35,190 nt of DNA from Butyrivibrio sp. (GCA_017634825.1 JAGBMP010000075.1:1-35190), one strand, 5' to 3'; shown: positions 7,475-15,789, numbered from the stretch's first letter. Numbers and translations: made by a program. Notes: generated by a model not told the origin, from the sequence alone.

Positions 7475-7993
7475 ATGTTAAATATTGGAGAGTGCGTTAT
7501 TTATGGCAGTCATGGTTTATGCAGCGTACGTGATATTCTTGTTCCGTCTTTCCTTGAGAGAGGGAAGGAGAAGGAGTATTACCAGATGGTATCAGCGGTA
7601 GATGCGGGAAGTGTCCTGTATGTTCCTGTGGAAGGTGCCGAGAGCAAGATCCGTGATGTGATAAGTGCCGACGGTGCAGATGAGCTCATTGATGAGATTG
7701 AATATGCTCCTGAGATCGAGCTTCCTGAAGGCAAAAAGGCTGAGCCTGTTATTTCCGAAGTTATCAAACGCAACATGGTAGATGAGATGATGAGTCTTGT
7801 AAAGACCCTTCACAAGATCAAAGCCATTCGTCTTGCAGAAGGCAAGAAATTTGCTTCACTTAACGAGAAATACTTAAACATTGCTGAAAAACTTTTGTAT
7901 ACGGAATTAGCGTTCTCACTTAAAGTTGAGAAGGATGACATAAAGAAAAGAGTTTTCGAAGAGCTTTCACAGTTACCACTCGAGACTGCATAA
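7475..7993 (+). CDS. CarD-like transcriptional regulator (CarD_CdnL_TRCF domain)
   Basis: A 172-residue protein. The N-terminal 65 residues, beginning IGECVIYGSHGLCSV, form the beta-barrel RNA-polymerase-interacting domain shared by CarD, CdnL and the Mfd coupling factor. The rest is helical, as in the DNA-binding half of CarD proteins. These proteins bind the RNA polymerase beta subunit and influence open-complex stability. AAGGAGG at 7462-7468 fixes the ATG at 7475; an in-frame upstream start at 7400 would fall within the promoter. The gene has its own promoter, a cre site in the leader and a terminator at its stop codon, so it is a single-gene unit. Confidence 0.87.
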   Translation: MLNIGECVIYGSHGLCSVRDILVPSFLERGKEKEYYQMVSAVDAGSVLYVPVEGAESKIRDVISADGADELIDEIEYAPEIELPEGKKAEPVISEVIKRNMVDEMMSLVKTLHKIKAIRLAEGKKFASLNEKYLNIAEKLLYTELAFSLKVEKDDIKKRVFEELSQLPLETA

Positions 7994-8009
7994 TGCAGTC
8001 TCTTTTTTT
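7982..8009 (+). terminator. Intrinsic terminator with the carD stop codon as its loop
   Basis: A 9-bp perfect stem pairs 7982-7990 with 7994-8002, and seven T follow (8003-8009). The three loop bases are the TAA stop codon itself, so the 5' arm encodes the last three CarD residues. Confidence 0.9.
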
Positions 8010-8039
8010 GCATGTTTATGGGCAAAGGCAGGGCAAATG

Positions 8040-8048
8040 TGGTACAAT
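8040..8048 (+). promoter_or_regulatory. Extended -10 promoter of the alanyl-tRNA editing gene
   Basis: TACAAT (8043-8048) is preceded by TGG at 8040-8042, an extended -10. The -35 is weak. The box ends 7 nt before the ATG at 8056, so transcription should start at the start codon. Confidence 0.6.
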
Positions 8049-8055
8049 GTGTTCT

Positions 8056-9228
8056 ATGGTTAAAACAGAGGAACTTTATTATCAGGATGCATATTTGAAA
8101 GAGTTTGAGGGAAAGGTCCTATCCTGCGAAAAAGGAAAGGGCGATTCCTTTTTAGTGGTGCTCGACAGAACAGCCTTTTTCCCTGAACAGGGAGGACAGA
8201 GCTCTGACATCGGGACTATTTCCGGTGCCGTAGTTACACATGTCAGTATTACAGACGGAATAATAACCCATGTCACTGACAGAGAGCTGCCTGTGGGAGA
8301 GTGCGTAAAGGGCACAATTGACTTTGACCACAGATTCAGCAACATGCAGCAGCACACAGGAGAGCACATCTTCTCAGGAATTGTTAATTCAAAATACGGC
8401 TTTGACAACGTCGGCTTTCACCTCAGCGACTCAGAGGTCACCATGGACTACAACGGAGTCCTTACAGATGAGGATATCCGTGATATTGAGTTTTTGGTAA
8501 ACAGGGCAATCTGGGAGAACGTGGAAGTTAAGTGTGAATTCCCGGCAAAAGAGATATTGGACAGCCTTCAGTACAGAAGTAAGAAGGAACTTACCGGCGA
8601 TGTGAGAATTGTCACTGTGACAGGCTATGATACATGCGCCTGCTGTGCACCACACGTTGCAAGGACAGGTGAGATCGGACTTTTGAAGGTTGTAAGCTGT
8701 CAGAATTACAAAGGCGGAGTCCGTGTAAGTATTCTTTGCGGAAAAAGAGCCCTTGAATACATAAATGGTCAGCTTCAGGTTGTAGGAGAGCTCACAGGTC
8801 TTTTGACAACAGGTTACGATCGCATTGTCTCTTCAGTTAAAAAGCTTTCGGATGAAAACTACACTTTAAAGGGAGAGCTTACAGATTGCAGAGAAAAACT
8901 GATAGGGTATGAACTTGACAGCATAGATAAAAACAAAGAAAATGTCTTTTTAAAGAAAGAGTCGGGGCTTGACGGGAACCTTATGAGAAAGGTTGTCAAT
9001 GCACTGATCGAAACCCGCAGCGGTTATTGCGGAGTATTCTCCGGAGATGACAATGCGGGCTATAAATACATAATCGCTTCAAAGGGTGAAGGCAAGGATC
9101 TGAAGGGCCTTCAGAATATGCTAAGAGAAGAGTTCGGTGCCAAGGGCGGTGGAAGCAGCGCCATGGTGCAAGGTAGCATGAGACCGGTATTTATAGCGGA
9201 TGTTATTAAAAAATGTGAGTCATTCTGA
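8056..9228 (+). CDS. AlaX-type alanyl-tRNA editing protein with DHHA1 domain
   Basis: A 390-residue trans-editing protein that hydrolyses Ser (or Gly) from mischarged tRNA-Ala. The N-terminal part is the beta-barrel found in AlaRS and AlaX (FFPEQGGQSSD). Next comes the editing domain with both zinc-binding elements, HTGEH and CCAPH. A coiled-coil linker leads to a C-terminal DHHA1-like domain (GGGSSAMVQGS). This is the long AlaX layout, lacking the aminoacylation domain. The start is the ATG at 8056; an in-frame ATG at 7993 lies inside the carD terminator and upstream of the promoter. No ribosome binding site is visible before 8056. Downstream azlC follows after 34 nt and may be co-transcribed. 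Confidence 0.9.
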   Translation: MVKTEELYYQDAYLKEFEGKVLSCEKGKGDSFLVVLDRTAFFPEQGGQSSDIGTISGAVVTHVSITDGIITHVTDRELPVGECVKGTIDFDHRFSNMQQHTGEHIFSGIVNSKYGFDNVGFHLSDSEVTMDYNGVLTDEDIRDIEFLVNRAIWENVEVKCEFPAKEILDSLQYRSKKELTGDVRIVTVTGYDTCACCAPHVARTGEIGLLKVVSCQNYKGGVRVSILCGKRALEYINGQLQVVGELTGLLTTGYDRIVSSVKKLSDENYTLKGELTDCREKLIGYELDSIDKNKENVFLKKESGLDGNLMRKVVNALIETRSGYCGVFSGDDNAGYKYIIASKGEGKDLKGLQNMLREEFGAKGGGSSAMVQGSMRPVFIADVIKKCESF

Positions 9229-9262
9229 AGGCTTTAGATGAGAATGAATCAGGGGAATCAGT

Positions 9263-9991
9263 ATGAAAGTTGGGACTTTTAAGGACTTCAAGGAAGGATG
9301 CAGAGATGCTTTGCCAATCTGTCTCGGATATATTGCAGTGTCTTTTGCCTTCGGAATTGAAGCTTCCAAAATAGGAATGAGTGTATTTCAGGCTGCTATG
9401 ACGTCACTTCTTAATGTGACCAGTGCCGGACAGTTCTCTGCACTGGAGATCATAGCAAGAAACGGAAGCTTTATAGAGCTGGCAATTCTGCAGTTTATTA
9501 TCAATCTCAGATATATGCTTATGAGCTGTGCGCTTTCACAGAAGCTCGATCCGGGGCTTGGAACGGGCCACAGAATGGGAATCTCTTATGGGGTGACCGA
9601 TGAGATCTTTGGTGTGAGCGTCCTTAGAAAGGGAAGACTCTACCCAGCGTATTCCTATGGACTTATAGTTACATCAGTATTTGGCTGGGTTCTTGGAACA
9701 TCACTTGGAGCTTTTTCCGGACAGATCATGCCGGAGAGGCTTATAAGCTGTCTCGGACTTGCCATATACGGTATGTTTATTGCGATAATCATTCCCGATA
9801 CCAGAACCAGCAAGGCTGTTATGGCAGTTGTTCTTTCAGCCATGGCGCTCAGCACGGTATTTACTTATGCGCCTGTCCTTGGAACAGCCATTTCATCAGG
9901 TTTCAGGATTATTATAATAACAGTTGTTGTTGCTGCAGCTGCTGCATTTCTTGCACCTGTTTCTGATGAGAACGGAGGTGATAAGGAATGA
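9263..9991 (+). CDS. azlC: AzlC-family branched-chain amino acid exporter, large subunit
   Basis: A 242-residue integral membrane protein of the AzlC/YgaZ family. The opening DALPICLGYIAVSFAFGIEA and the following LNVTSAGQFSALEI segment are characteristic. The rest contains several further hydrophobic helices. AzlC works with the small AzlD protein to export branched-chain amino acids or analogues. AGGGGAA about 8 nt before the ATG supports the start. The stop overlaps the start of azlD (ATGA at 9988-9991), so the two subunits are translationally coupled. Confidence 0.9.
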   Translation: MKVGTFKDFKEGCRDALPICLGYIAVSFAFGIEASKIGMSVFQAAMTSLLNVTSAGQFSALEIIARNGSFIELAILQFIINLRYMLMSCALSQKLDPGLGTGHRMGISYGVTDEIFGVSVLRKGRLYPAYSYGLIVTSVFGWVLGTSLGAFSGQIMPERLISCLGLAIYGMFIAIIIPDTRTSKAVMAVVLSAMALSTVFTYAPVLGTAISSGFRIIIITVVVAAAAAFLAPVSDENGGDKE

Positions 9992-10293
9992 GCAGAGTAT
10001 ATCTTTATATCATACTAATGGCAGTTGTTACTTATCTGATAAGAGCGCTTCCTCTCACCCTTATCAGAAAAGAGATAAAGAGCAGGTTCATAAAGTCATT
10101 TTTGTATTATGTTCCCTATGCTACACTGGCAGCAATGACGTTCCCGGCAATCCTTAGTGCAACGGATTATGTTCTTTCATCTGTTATCGGATTTGCTGTG
10201 GCACTGGTTCTTGCTTTCAATAAAAAGAGCCTTCTGACCGTTGCGGCTTTTTCCTGTGCAGCGGCCTTTATAGTAGAGCTTTTTTTGCACTGA
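9988..10293 (+). CDS. azlD: AzlD-family branched-chain amino acid exporter, small subunit
   Basis: A 101-residue protein with three to four hydrophobic helices. The segment TYLIRALPLTLIRKEIKSRF is typical of AzlD, the partner of AzlC. The start overlaps the azlC stop, and GGAGGTGATAAGGA just upstream gives a strong ribosome binding site. ispF starts 33 nt later with no visible terminator, so azlCD may be transcribed with the ispF-cysS group. Confidence 0.9.
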   Translation: MSRVYLYIILMAVVTYLIRALPLTLIRKEIKSRFIKSFLYYVPYATLAAMTFPAILSATDYVLSSVIGFAVALVLAFNKKSLLTVAAFSCAAAFIVELFLH

Positions 10294-10326
10294 TAACTGA
10301 TTTGTTTTAACGAAAGGGATATTGCT

Positions 10327-10830
10327 ATGCGCGTTGGAATGGGATACGATGTTCATAAGCTTGTAGAAGGAAGAGACCTTATAATAGGCGGAGTTAAGAT
10401 CCCCTATGAAAAAGGGCTCCTTGGACACTCTGATGCAGATGTTCTTCTTCATGCTATAATGGATGCACTTCTTGGAGCAGCAGCTCTCGGAGATATCGGG
10501 AAACACTTCCCCGACACTGATCCTAAATATAAGGGAGCTGATTCTCTGGACCTTCTGAAAGAGGTTTACAAGCTCCTTGATAAAAATGACTATGTGGTGG
10601 AGAATATCGATGCCACAATAATAGCTCAGGCGCCCAAGATGAGACCTCACATAGATGAGATGAGGATTAATATAGCACATGCTCTTCGAATTGAGATGTC
10701 ACAGGTTAACGTGAAAGCGACAACGGAAGAGGGGCTCGGCTTTACGGGAACAGGAGAAGGAATTTCATCTCAGGCGATATGTCTTTTAACAAATAAAATC
10801 TATACCTGCAAGGAGCACAGCAATGAGTAA
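10327..10830 (+). CDS. ispF: 2-C-methyl-D-erythritol 2,4-cyclodiphosphate synthase
   Basis: A 167-residue enzyme of the MEP isoprenoid pathway. It converts CDP-methylerythritol 2-phosphate to methylerythritol cyclodiphosphate with loss of CMP. Zinc ligands Asp8 and His10 (GYDVH) and His42 are present, as is the HSDAD active-site loop and the [16 protein letters not shown]-terminal motif. Length is normal for the trimeric enzyme. AAAGGGA precedes the ATG. The 3' end overlaps cysS by 8 nt. ispF next to cysS, mrnC, rlmB and sigH matches the conserved Firmicute order, although ispD, gltX and cysE are absent here. Confidence 0.96.
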   Translation: MRVGMGYDVHKLVEGRDLIIGGVKIPYEKGLLGHSDADVLLHAIMDALLGAAALGDIGKHFPDTDPKYKGADSLDLLKEVYKLLDKNDYVVENIDATIIAQAPKMRPHIDEMRINIAHALRIEMSQVNVKATTEEGLGFTGTGEGISSQAICLLTNKIYTCKEHSNE

Positions 10831-12250
10831 CGATTTCAGATTTTACAATTCACTCACAAGAAAAGTGGACGAGTTCGTTCCAAATGAAGAAGGAAAGGTG
10901 TCAATGTACACCTGTGGACCTACCGTTTACCACTATGCACATATCGGAAATATCAGAACCTATATCATGCAGGACGTTTTGGTCAAGGCACTGGAATACG
11001 CAGGATATAATGTTAAGCGTGTAATGAACATCACTGATGTGGGACATCTTTCATCCGATGCCGACACCGGAGAGGACAAGATGCTCGCAGGTGCCAAGAG
11101 AGAGCACAAGAGCGTAATGGAGATTGCGAGGTTCTATACAGATGCATTCTTCAAGGATTTTGATGCGGTAGGAAATAAGAAACCTGATGTTATTGAACCT
11201 GCGACAAACTGCATTCCGGAGTTCATTCACATGGTAGAAGTTCTTCTTGAGAAGGGCTATGCATACCAAGCAGGCGGAAATATCTACTTCGATACCAGTA
11301 AGCTCGATGATTACTACGTTTTCTCATCAGCCATCGAGAAGGAAGCACTTCAGATCGGTGTAAGAGACGACGTAGAAGAGGATTCAAACAAGAAGAACAA
11401 GACTGACTTTGTTCTGTGGTTTACCAAGTCCAAGTTTGAGGATCAGGCCCTTAAGTGGGAGAGCCCATGGGGAGTTGGTTATCCCGGATGGCACATCGAG
11501 TGCTCATGCATTTCAATGAAACATTTGGGTGAGAGACTTGATATTCACTGCGGCGGTGTTGATAACATATTCCCTCACCACACCAATGAGATTGCCCAGT
11601 CTGAGAGCTATCTGGGACACAAGTGGTGCAACTACTGGTTCCACAGCAATCACTTAAATGACAGAGCCGGCAAGATGAGTAAGTCCAAGGGAGCTGTTCT
11701 TACAGTTTCAGTCCTTAAGGAAAAAGGCTATGATCCGCTGGTTTACAGATTCTTCTGCCTCCAGTCTCACTATCGTAAGCCTCTTGAGTTCTCATTTGAT
11801 GTTCTTGACAGCAATGTGGGAACTTACAACAAGCTCGTTAAGAGAGTTTCTGAGCTTAAGGCTGACGGCGCTGTTGATGAAAATGTTAAGAAGGAGTTTG
11901 AGGATAAGTTCAGGGAGGCTATTTCAGACGATCTGAATACTTCAATGGCTATCACGATCCTCTACGATGCCCTTAAGGCAGATACAAACGATGCTACTAA
12001 GCTTGCTCTTGTAGAGAGCTTTGACAAGGTTCTTTCTCTTGATCTTATCGGACATGCAAAGAGCCTTTTGGAGGGCGGTGCAGATATAGATCCTGAGCTT
12101 CTTGAGTACATCAATGAGCAGATCCAAAAGAGAGCAGAAGCTAAGAAGGCCAAGGACTTTGCAACTGCCGATGCCATAAGAAATGAGCTTTTGGAAAGAG
12201 GCGTCGAGATCAAGGATACCCGTGAGGGAGTTAAATGGCAGCTGGTTTAA
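10823..12250 (+). CDS. cysS: Cysteine--tRNA ligase
   Basis: A 475-residue class I aminoacyl-tRNA synthetase that charges tRNA-Cys. The YTCGPTVY motif holds the first zinc cysteine, and HIGN (the HIGH variant) binds ATP. The conserved [22 protein letters not shown] and GKMSKSKG segments follow, and a helical DALR-type anticodon region is at the C-terminus. The start overlaps ispF by 8 nt and the end overlaps mrnC by 16 nt, so translation along this cluster is tightly linked. No T-box lies directly upstream, as expected for an internal operon gene. Confidence 0.97.
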   Translation: MSNDFRFYNSLTRKVDEFVPNEEGKVSMYTCGPTVYHYAHIGNIRTYIMQDVLVKALEYAGYNVKRVMNITDVGHLSSDADTGEDKMLAGAKREHKSVMEIARFYTDAFFKDFDAVGNKKPDVIEPATNCIPEFIHMVEVLLEKGYAYQAGGNIYFDTSKLDDYYVFSSAIEKEALQIGVRDDVEEDSNKKNKTDFVLWFTKSKFEDQALKWESPWGVGYPGWHIECSCISMKHLGERLDIHCGGVDNIFPHHTNEIAQSESYLGHKWCNYWFHSNHLNDRAGKMSKSKGAVLTVSVLKEKGYDPLVYRFFCLQSHYRKPLEFSFDVLDSNVGTYNKLVKRVSELKADGAVDENVKKEFEDKFREAISDDLNTSMAITILYDALKADTNDATKLALVESFDKVLSLDLIGHAKSLLEGGADIDPELLEYINEQIQKRAEAKKAKDFATADAIRNELLERGVEIKDTREGVKWQLV

Positions 12251-12669
12251 ATGATTATATCAACGAGAAATTCGATATCACCTCCAAGGACATAAGGACA
12301 TATTCGCCTTTGACTTTGGCGTATATCGGTGATGCGGTCTATGACCTGGTAGTCAGATCGGTTCTGGTAAACAGGGGCAATACTGCGGTCAACAATCTCC
12401 ATAAAAGAGCGAGTGCTATTGTAAAGGCGCCCACCCAGGCACAGGTTGCTGCTTCCATTATGGATGATCTGACCGATGAGGAAAAAGACATCTACAGAAG
12501 AGGCAGGAATTCCAAGCCCCACACAAAAGCCAAAAACGCATCTACAATAGAGTACCTTGAGGCTACTGGACTTGAAGCGGTTGTCGGATTCTTATATCTT
12601 AAGGGCGACATGGACAGAGCTCTAAACCTTATAAGGCTTGGGCTTGAGCGTAGTAGCCTGGAGCTGTGA
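12235..12669 (+). CDS. mrnC: Mini-ribonuclease 3
   Basis: A 144-residue dimeric endonuclease with the RNase III catalytic domain but no double-stranded RNA-binding domain. In Bacillus it matures the ends of 23S rRNA. The signature LAYIGDAVYDL carries the catalytic Asp, and the later ASTIEYLEATGLEAVVGFLY segment carries the catalytic Glu. The ATG at 12235 lies within the 3' end of cysS. rlmB follows after 20 nt. Position between cysS and rlmB is the usual Firmicute arrangement and supports the call. Confidence 0.95.
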   Translation: MAAGLNDYINEKFDITSKDIRTYSPLTLAYIGDAVYDLVVRSVLVNRGNTAVNNLHKRASAIVKAPTQAQVAASIMDDLTDEEKDIYRRGRNSKPHTKAKNASTIEYLEATGLEAVVGFLYLKGDMDRALNLIRLGLERSSLEL

Positions 12670-12689
12670 TCAATATTTGAGGAATTTAA

Positions 12690-13445
12690 ATGGAAAAAGA
12701 AATACTTACTCCGGGCGAGGAGAAAATCGAGGGCAGAAATGCCGTAATAGAAGCCTATAGATCGGGAAAGACCATAGACAAGATCTATATTCTTGACGGA
12801 TGCCAGGACGGACCGGTATCCACCATCAGAAGAGAAGCCAAGAAGCAGGGCTCACTTATAAAGTTTGTCAGCAGAGAGAGACTTGACCAGATATCCGAGA
12901 CCGGCAAACATCAGGGCGTAATAGCTATAGCTGCAGCTTATAAGTACTCTGAGATGGAGGATATATTCGAGCTTGCAGAGGCAAGGAACGAAGATCCCTT
13001 TGTTTTTGTTCTGGATGGAATTGAGGATCCTCATAATCTGGGAGCTATCATAAGAACAGCCAATCTCTCCGGTGCGCACGGAGTTATCATTTCCAAGAAC
13101 AGGGCAGTAGGTCTTACAGCTACAGTGGCCAAGGCTTCAGCAGGAGCATTAAACTACACTCCGGTTGTTAAGGTTACCAACATAGCTCAGACTATCGAAG
13201 ACCTTAAAAAGCGCGGCCTTTGGTTCGCCTGTGCCGACATGGATGGTACCACCATGTATAAGCTTAATTTAAAGGGCGCCATCGGACTTGTTATCGGCAA
13301 TGAAGGCAGCGGAGTATCAAGACTTGTAAAAGAGAAGTGTGACATGATCGCCTCTATCCCCATGAAGGGCGATATAGATTCACTTAACGCATCTGTTGCA
13401 GCAGGTGTACTTGCTTTTGAGGTTGTAAGACAAAGACTTTCGTGA
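12690..13445 (+). CDS. rlmB: 23S rRNA (guanosine-2'-O-)-methyltransferase RlmB (SpoU family)
   Basis: A 251-residue SPOUT-class methyltransferase that, in the RlmB group, methylates the 2'-O of a guanosine in 23S rRNA using S-adenosylmethionine. The N-terminal substrate-binding domain starts with EGRNAVIEAYRSG. The C-terminal knot domain contains DPHNLGAIIRTA, IGNEGSGVS and SLNASVAAGVLAFE, the three SpoU motifs. The neighbours mrnC and sigH strengthen the call, but a related TrmH-type specificity cannot be excluded from sequence alone. Confidence 0.93.
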   Translation: MEKEILTPGEEKIEGRNAVIEAYRSGKTIDKIYILDGCQDGPVSTIRREAKKQGSLIKFVSRERLDQISETGKHQGVIAIAAAYKYSEMEDIFELAEARNEDPFVFVLDGIEDPHNLGAIIRTANLSGAHGVIISKNRAVGLTATVAKASAGALNYTPVVKVTNIAQTIEDLKKRGLWFACADMDGTTMYKLNLKGAIGLVIGNEGSGVSRLVKEKCDMIASIPMKGDIDSLNASVAAGVLAFEVVRQRLS

Positions 13446-13454
13446 GGTCATCAG

Positions 13455-14084
13455 ATGAGCAAGGGAAAGTACAGCGATATTGATGATGAACAGCTTATCG
13501 TCCGTATACATGACGGAGGTCAGGACGATATAACCGATTACATCATGAACAAATATAAGAACCTGGTTCGCAAAAAGGCTGCGTCCATGTACATTCTTGG
13601 TGCAGATAAGGACGATCTTATCCAGGAGGGTATGATAGGTCTTTTCAAGGCGGTCAGGGACTATGACTGCGGAAGAGATGCAAGCTTTGCCACTTTTGCG
13701 GAGCTCTGTATCTCAAGGCAGATGTATTCTGCCATCAAATCCCTTTCCAGGAAAAAACATGCTCCCCTTAACAGCTACATATCGATATATGCCAGCAGAG
13801 AGGATGCAGAGCAGGGAAGTGAATCCATATTGGAGGAAGTACTGGAATCCGATGCAAATCTCATTCCGGAGCAGTACGTGATCGACCAGGAGAATCTTCA
13901 GGATCTTGAGGGAGAGATAGACAGAGAACTCAGCGACTTGGAGCGCCAGGTTTTGGACCTCTACATTACAGGCATGAGTGTAAAAGAAATCTCTGCAGTG
14001 CTCGGCAGGGATGAGAAGTCAACTGACAATGCAATGCAGAGAATTCGTAATAAACTAAAGAAATATCTAAAGAAGAAGGGTTAA
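13455..14084 (+). CDS. sigH: RNA polymerase sigma-H factor (sigma-70 family)
   Basis: A 209-residue sigma factor of the SigH/Spo0H group. Region 2 is marked by ADKDDLIQEGMIGLFKAVRDYD and the following FATFAELCISRQM. Region 4 has the LSDLERQVLDLYITGMSVKEISAVL helix-turn-helix. In Bacillus SigH drives transition-state, competence and sporulation genes. It follows rlmB after 9 nt; the yacP gene usually found between them is missing. Its TAA (14082-14084) overlaps the stop codon of the convergent gene on the other strand, and no terminator hairpin lies between the two. Confidence 0.93.
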   Translation: MSKGKYSDIDDEQLIVRIHDGGQDDITDYIMNKYKNLVRKKAASMYILGADKDDLIQEGMIGLFKAVRDYDCGRDASFATFAELCISRQMYSAIKSLSRKKHAPLNSYISIYASREDAEQGSESILEEVLESDANLIPEQYVIDQENLQDLEGEIDRELSDLERQVLDLYITGMSVKEISAVLGRDEKSTDNAMQRIRNKLKKYLKKKG

Positions 14085-15232
14085 GCAAAGGCATCAAAGC
14101 TCATTGATCCGCCACCTGAGCCATAGGCTGAGGGAACCGAAACGGTTATCGGCGTAGGAGAGCTTGATATGGCTGCAGCTCCGCCAAAGGCAGGAGCAGA
14201 AGTTGCAGCTCCGGATAGTCCGGTGCCGGCGATGCCCTTTTTTTCGTATTTATCCATGATTGCCTTAAGATAATCACCGTCAGCCTTGGCGATATCTTTC
14301 ATTTCCTTGGTGCGGTGCTTTAATTTCAGCATCTTGAGGTCGTCTTCCGACATATTTGGATCGGGAGCTGCCATGGTGTTTGCCAGTTCATCCAGATCCA
14401 GAACCTCATCCATTTCTTCCATGGCATCCTGAACCATCTTCATCATTTCAGAGGTCATTTCCTCCATGGAATCCTTATTGTTTTCCATTACTTCCGCAAT
14501 GGCGAGCTCCATCTCTTCTGAGAGTTCTTCTGCTCTTGCAGCCGCCTCTTCCTGCATATCAGCCGCCATCAGCTGCATCTCTTCGGCATAATCCTGCTCG
14601 GAGTATGCCTGATCCTCAGGGATTTCTTCCTCTATAGGCTCTTCCTCAAGGTCTTTTTCCTCTTCGCGTTCTTCTTCCTTTTCCTCAAGAGCTGCCATGG
14701 CGCCGTTCTGACCGCGCTCTATCATTTCTTCCTGCTGAAGGTGAGCTACTTTCTTCTTGGCTATTCTCTCCATGGATTTGGCATGCTCGATGGAGATCTG
14801 AAGTTCTTCTTCATCATATTCGCCGCTGTTTCGTAGCCTCTTAAGGCGCTGAACTTCGCGCCTTGCTGCGGATGCAGCTTTCCTTGCACTTACGGAAGTT
14901 TTGCTTCTTACAATCTGGGAGGATATCTTTTTATAGCTGTACTGGAGCTTTTTCTTTTCCAGATTGGTTTCTTTGGCCTTGGCTCTTGATGCTCTTAGGG
15001 AATCAGCGTAGCTCTGACTCTGGCCTATTATCGAATTGTCTTTCTTTTGCTGGGTACGCTGCTGATATTCAAGTGATCTTACGGAAGTAGAAGAGTTTGC
15101 AGAATTATTACCGGCAGACTTTTTATTTTGCGCACCAAAACCACGAGCCTGACCTGCCCAGGCATCTGCCTGCGTCTGGCCCCTGTCTCTGATGGAAGCG
15201 TATATTTGATTGGCGTTTATGCTGATACTCAT
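14081..15232 (-). CDS. Unknown charged coiled-coil protein convergent with sigH
   Basis: A 383-residue protein that I do not recognise. It has a Gln/Ser/Asn-rich N-terminal 80 residues without a signal peptide, a basic helical region (about 85-170, rich in Lys and Arg), a very acidic Glu-rich stretch (about 180-215), an acidic Met-rich helical region to about 300, and a Gly/Ser/Ala-rich tail. I chose the ATG at 15232: AAGGAGG (15239-15245) lies 6 nt upstream of it but touches the other ATG at 15238. It has its own promoter and is transcribed away from rpmE. The basic-acidic layout suggests a scaffold or filament-like protein, without proof. Confidence 0.85.
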   Translation of the reverse strand: MSISINANQIYASIRDRGQTQADAWAGQARGFGAQNKKSAGNNSANSSTSVRSLEYQQRTQQKKDNSIIGQSQSYADSLRASRAKAKETNLEKKKLQYSYKKISSQIVRSKTSVSARKAASAARREVQRLKRLRNSGEYDEEELQISIEHAKSMERIAKKKVAHLQQEEMIERGQNGAMAALEEKEEEREEEKDLEEEPIEEEIPEDQAYSEQDYAEEMQLMAADMQEEAAARAEELSEEMELAIAEVMENNKDSMEEMTSEMMKMVQDAMEEMDEVLDLDELANTMAAPDPNMSEDDLKMLKLKHRTKEMKDIAKADGDYLKAIMDKYEKKGIAGTGLSGAATSAPAFGGAAAISSSPTPITVSVPSAYGSGGGSMSFDAFA

Positions 15233-15305
15233 ACGCATCCTCCTTGATGCCGTGGCTGAAAATCCTTTTCAGAGTTGCATAACCTTCCATATCATTTATC
15301 GTCAT

Positions 15306-15335
15306 ATATTATTAGAATCTTTAGTCTTTTTTCAA
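15306..15335 (-). promoter_or_regulatory. Promoter of the convergent coiled-coil gene
   Basis: On the minus strand TTGAAA (15330-15335) is followed after 18 nt by TAATAT (15306-15311), about 75 nt upstream of the start codon. The region is AT-rich, so neighbouring -10 choices are possible. Confidence 0.45.
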
Positions 15336-15358
15336 AAAAGCAAGTAAATAAAAAATCC

Positions 15359-15387
15359 TTGCCATATACTCATTAGTGTGCTATATT
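15359..15387 (+). promoter_or_regulatory. Promoter of rpmE
   Basis: TTGCCA (15359-15364) and TATATT (15382-15387) are exactly 17 nt apart, and TGC (15379-15381) makes an extended -10. Transcription should start near 15394, leaving a leader of about 107 nt before rpmE. Confidence 0.75.
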
Positions 15388-15393
15388 TATATA

Positions 15394-15500
15394 GCTGTTG
15401 TAAAACAGTAAACGTGAACACATTGATGTCAGGTGCTTTAAGCGCTGACAACGTCTGTCGGAAACAGATGAATTATTCAGATATAGTGAGGTGATAAGAA
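15394..15500 (+). promoter_or_regulatory. Structured rpmE leader, candidate L31 autoregulatory RNA
   Basis: Two hairpins are visible. Hairpin 1 (15427-15450) has a 6-bp outer stem TGTCAG/CTGACA, a single bulged G and a 4-bp inner stem. Hairpin 2 (15453-15469) pairs GTCTGT with ACAGAT around a 5-nt loop. The ribosome binding site GAGGTGA follows about 20 nt later. Ribosomal-protein leaders for L31 have been described in several phyla; whether this one belongs to a known class was not tested. Confidence 0.5.
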
Positions 15501-15707
15501 ATGAGACAGGACATCCAGCCAGAATTCCATCAGGCAACAGTTACTTGCAACTGCGGTAACACATTTACAGTAGGATCAACAAAGAGCGAAATCCACGTAG
15601 AAATTTGCTCAAAGTGCCATCCTTTCTACACAGGAACTCAGAAGGCTACTGCTGCTCGTGGACGTATTGATAAGTTCAACAAGAAATACGGCATGGACAA
15701 CAAGTAA
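15501..15707 (+). CDS. rpmE: 50S ribosomal protein L31, zinc-binding type
   Basis: A 68-residue ribosomal protein of the large subunit. The start [20 protein letters not shown] and the [11 protein letters not shown] segment are diagnostic. The cysteines in CNC and CSKC indicate the zinc-containing (C+) form rather than the zinc-free paralogue. GAGGTGATAAG upstream gives a good ribosome binding site. It has a strong promoter, a structured leader, and a terminator 28 nt after its stop, followed closely by DUF1385. Confidence 0.97.
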   Translation: MRQDIQPEFHQATVTCNCGNTFTVGSTKSEIHVEICSKCHPFYTGTQKATAARGRIDKFNKKYGMDNK

Positions 15708-15734
15708 TATACAATTTGAGATCAAGAAACAAGT

Positions 15735-15772
15735 GAGGCCCAGGCATTTACGCCTTGGCCTCTTTTTCTTTA
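15735..15772 (+). terminator. Intrinsic terminator or attenuator between rpmE and DUF1385
   Basis: GAGGCC-C-AGGC (15735-15745) pairs with GCCT-T-GGCCTC (15752-15762), giving 10 bp with one C-T mismatch and a 6-nt loop. A T-rich tract follows. Only 17 nt separate it from the DUF1385 ATG, too little for a promoter. Confidence 0.85.
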
Positions 15773-15789
15773 ACAGGCGGTAAATTAAG

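Noticed and set aside
14356..14637. A Pro/Leu-rich plus-strand frame inside the convergent coiled-coil gene
   Set aside because: The Pro/Leu content is the complement of Glu and Gln codons in the true gene.
15437..15450. A cre site in the rpmE leader
   Set aside because: One mismatch at a conserved G, and the symmetry is explained by the leader hairpin; kept only as a side note.
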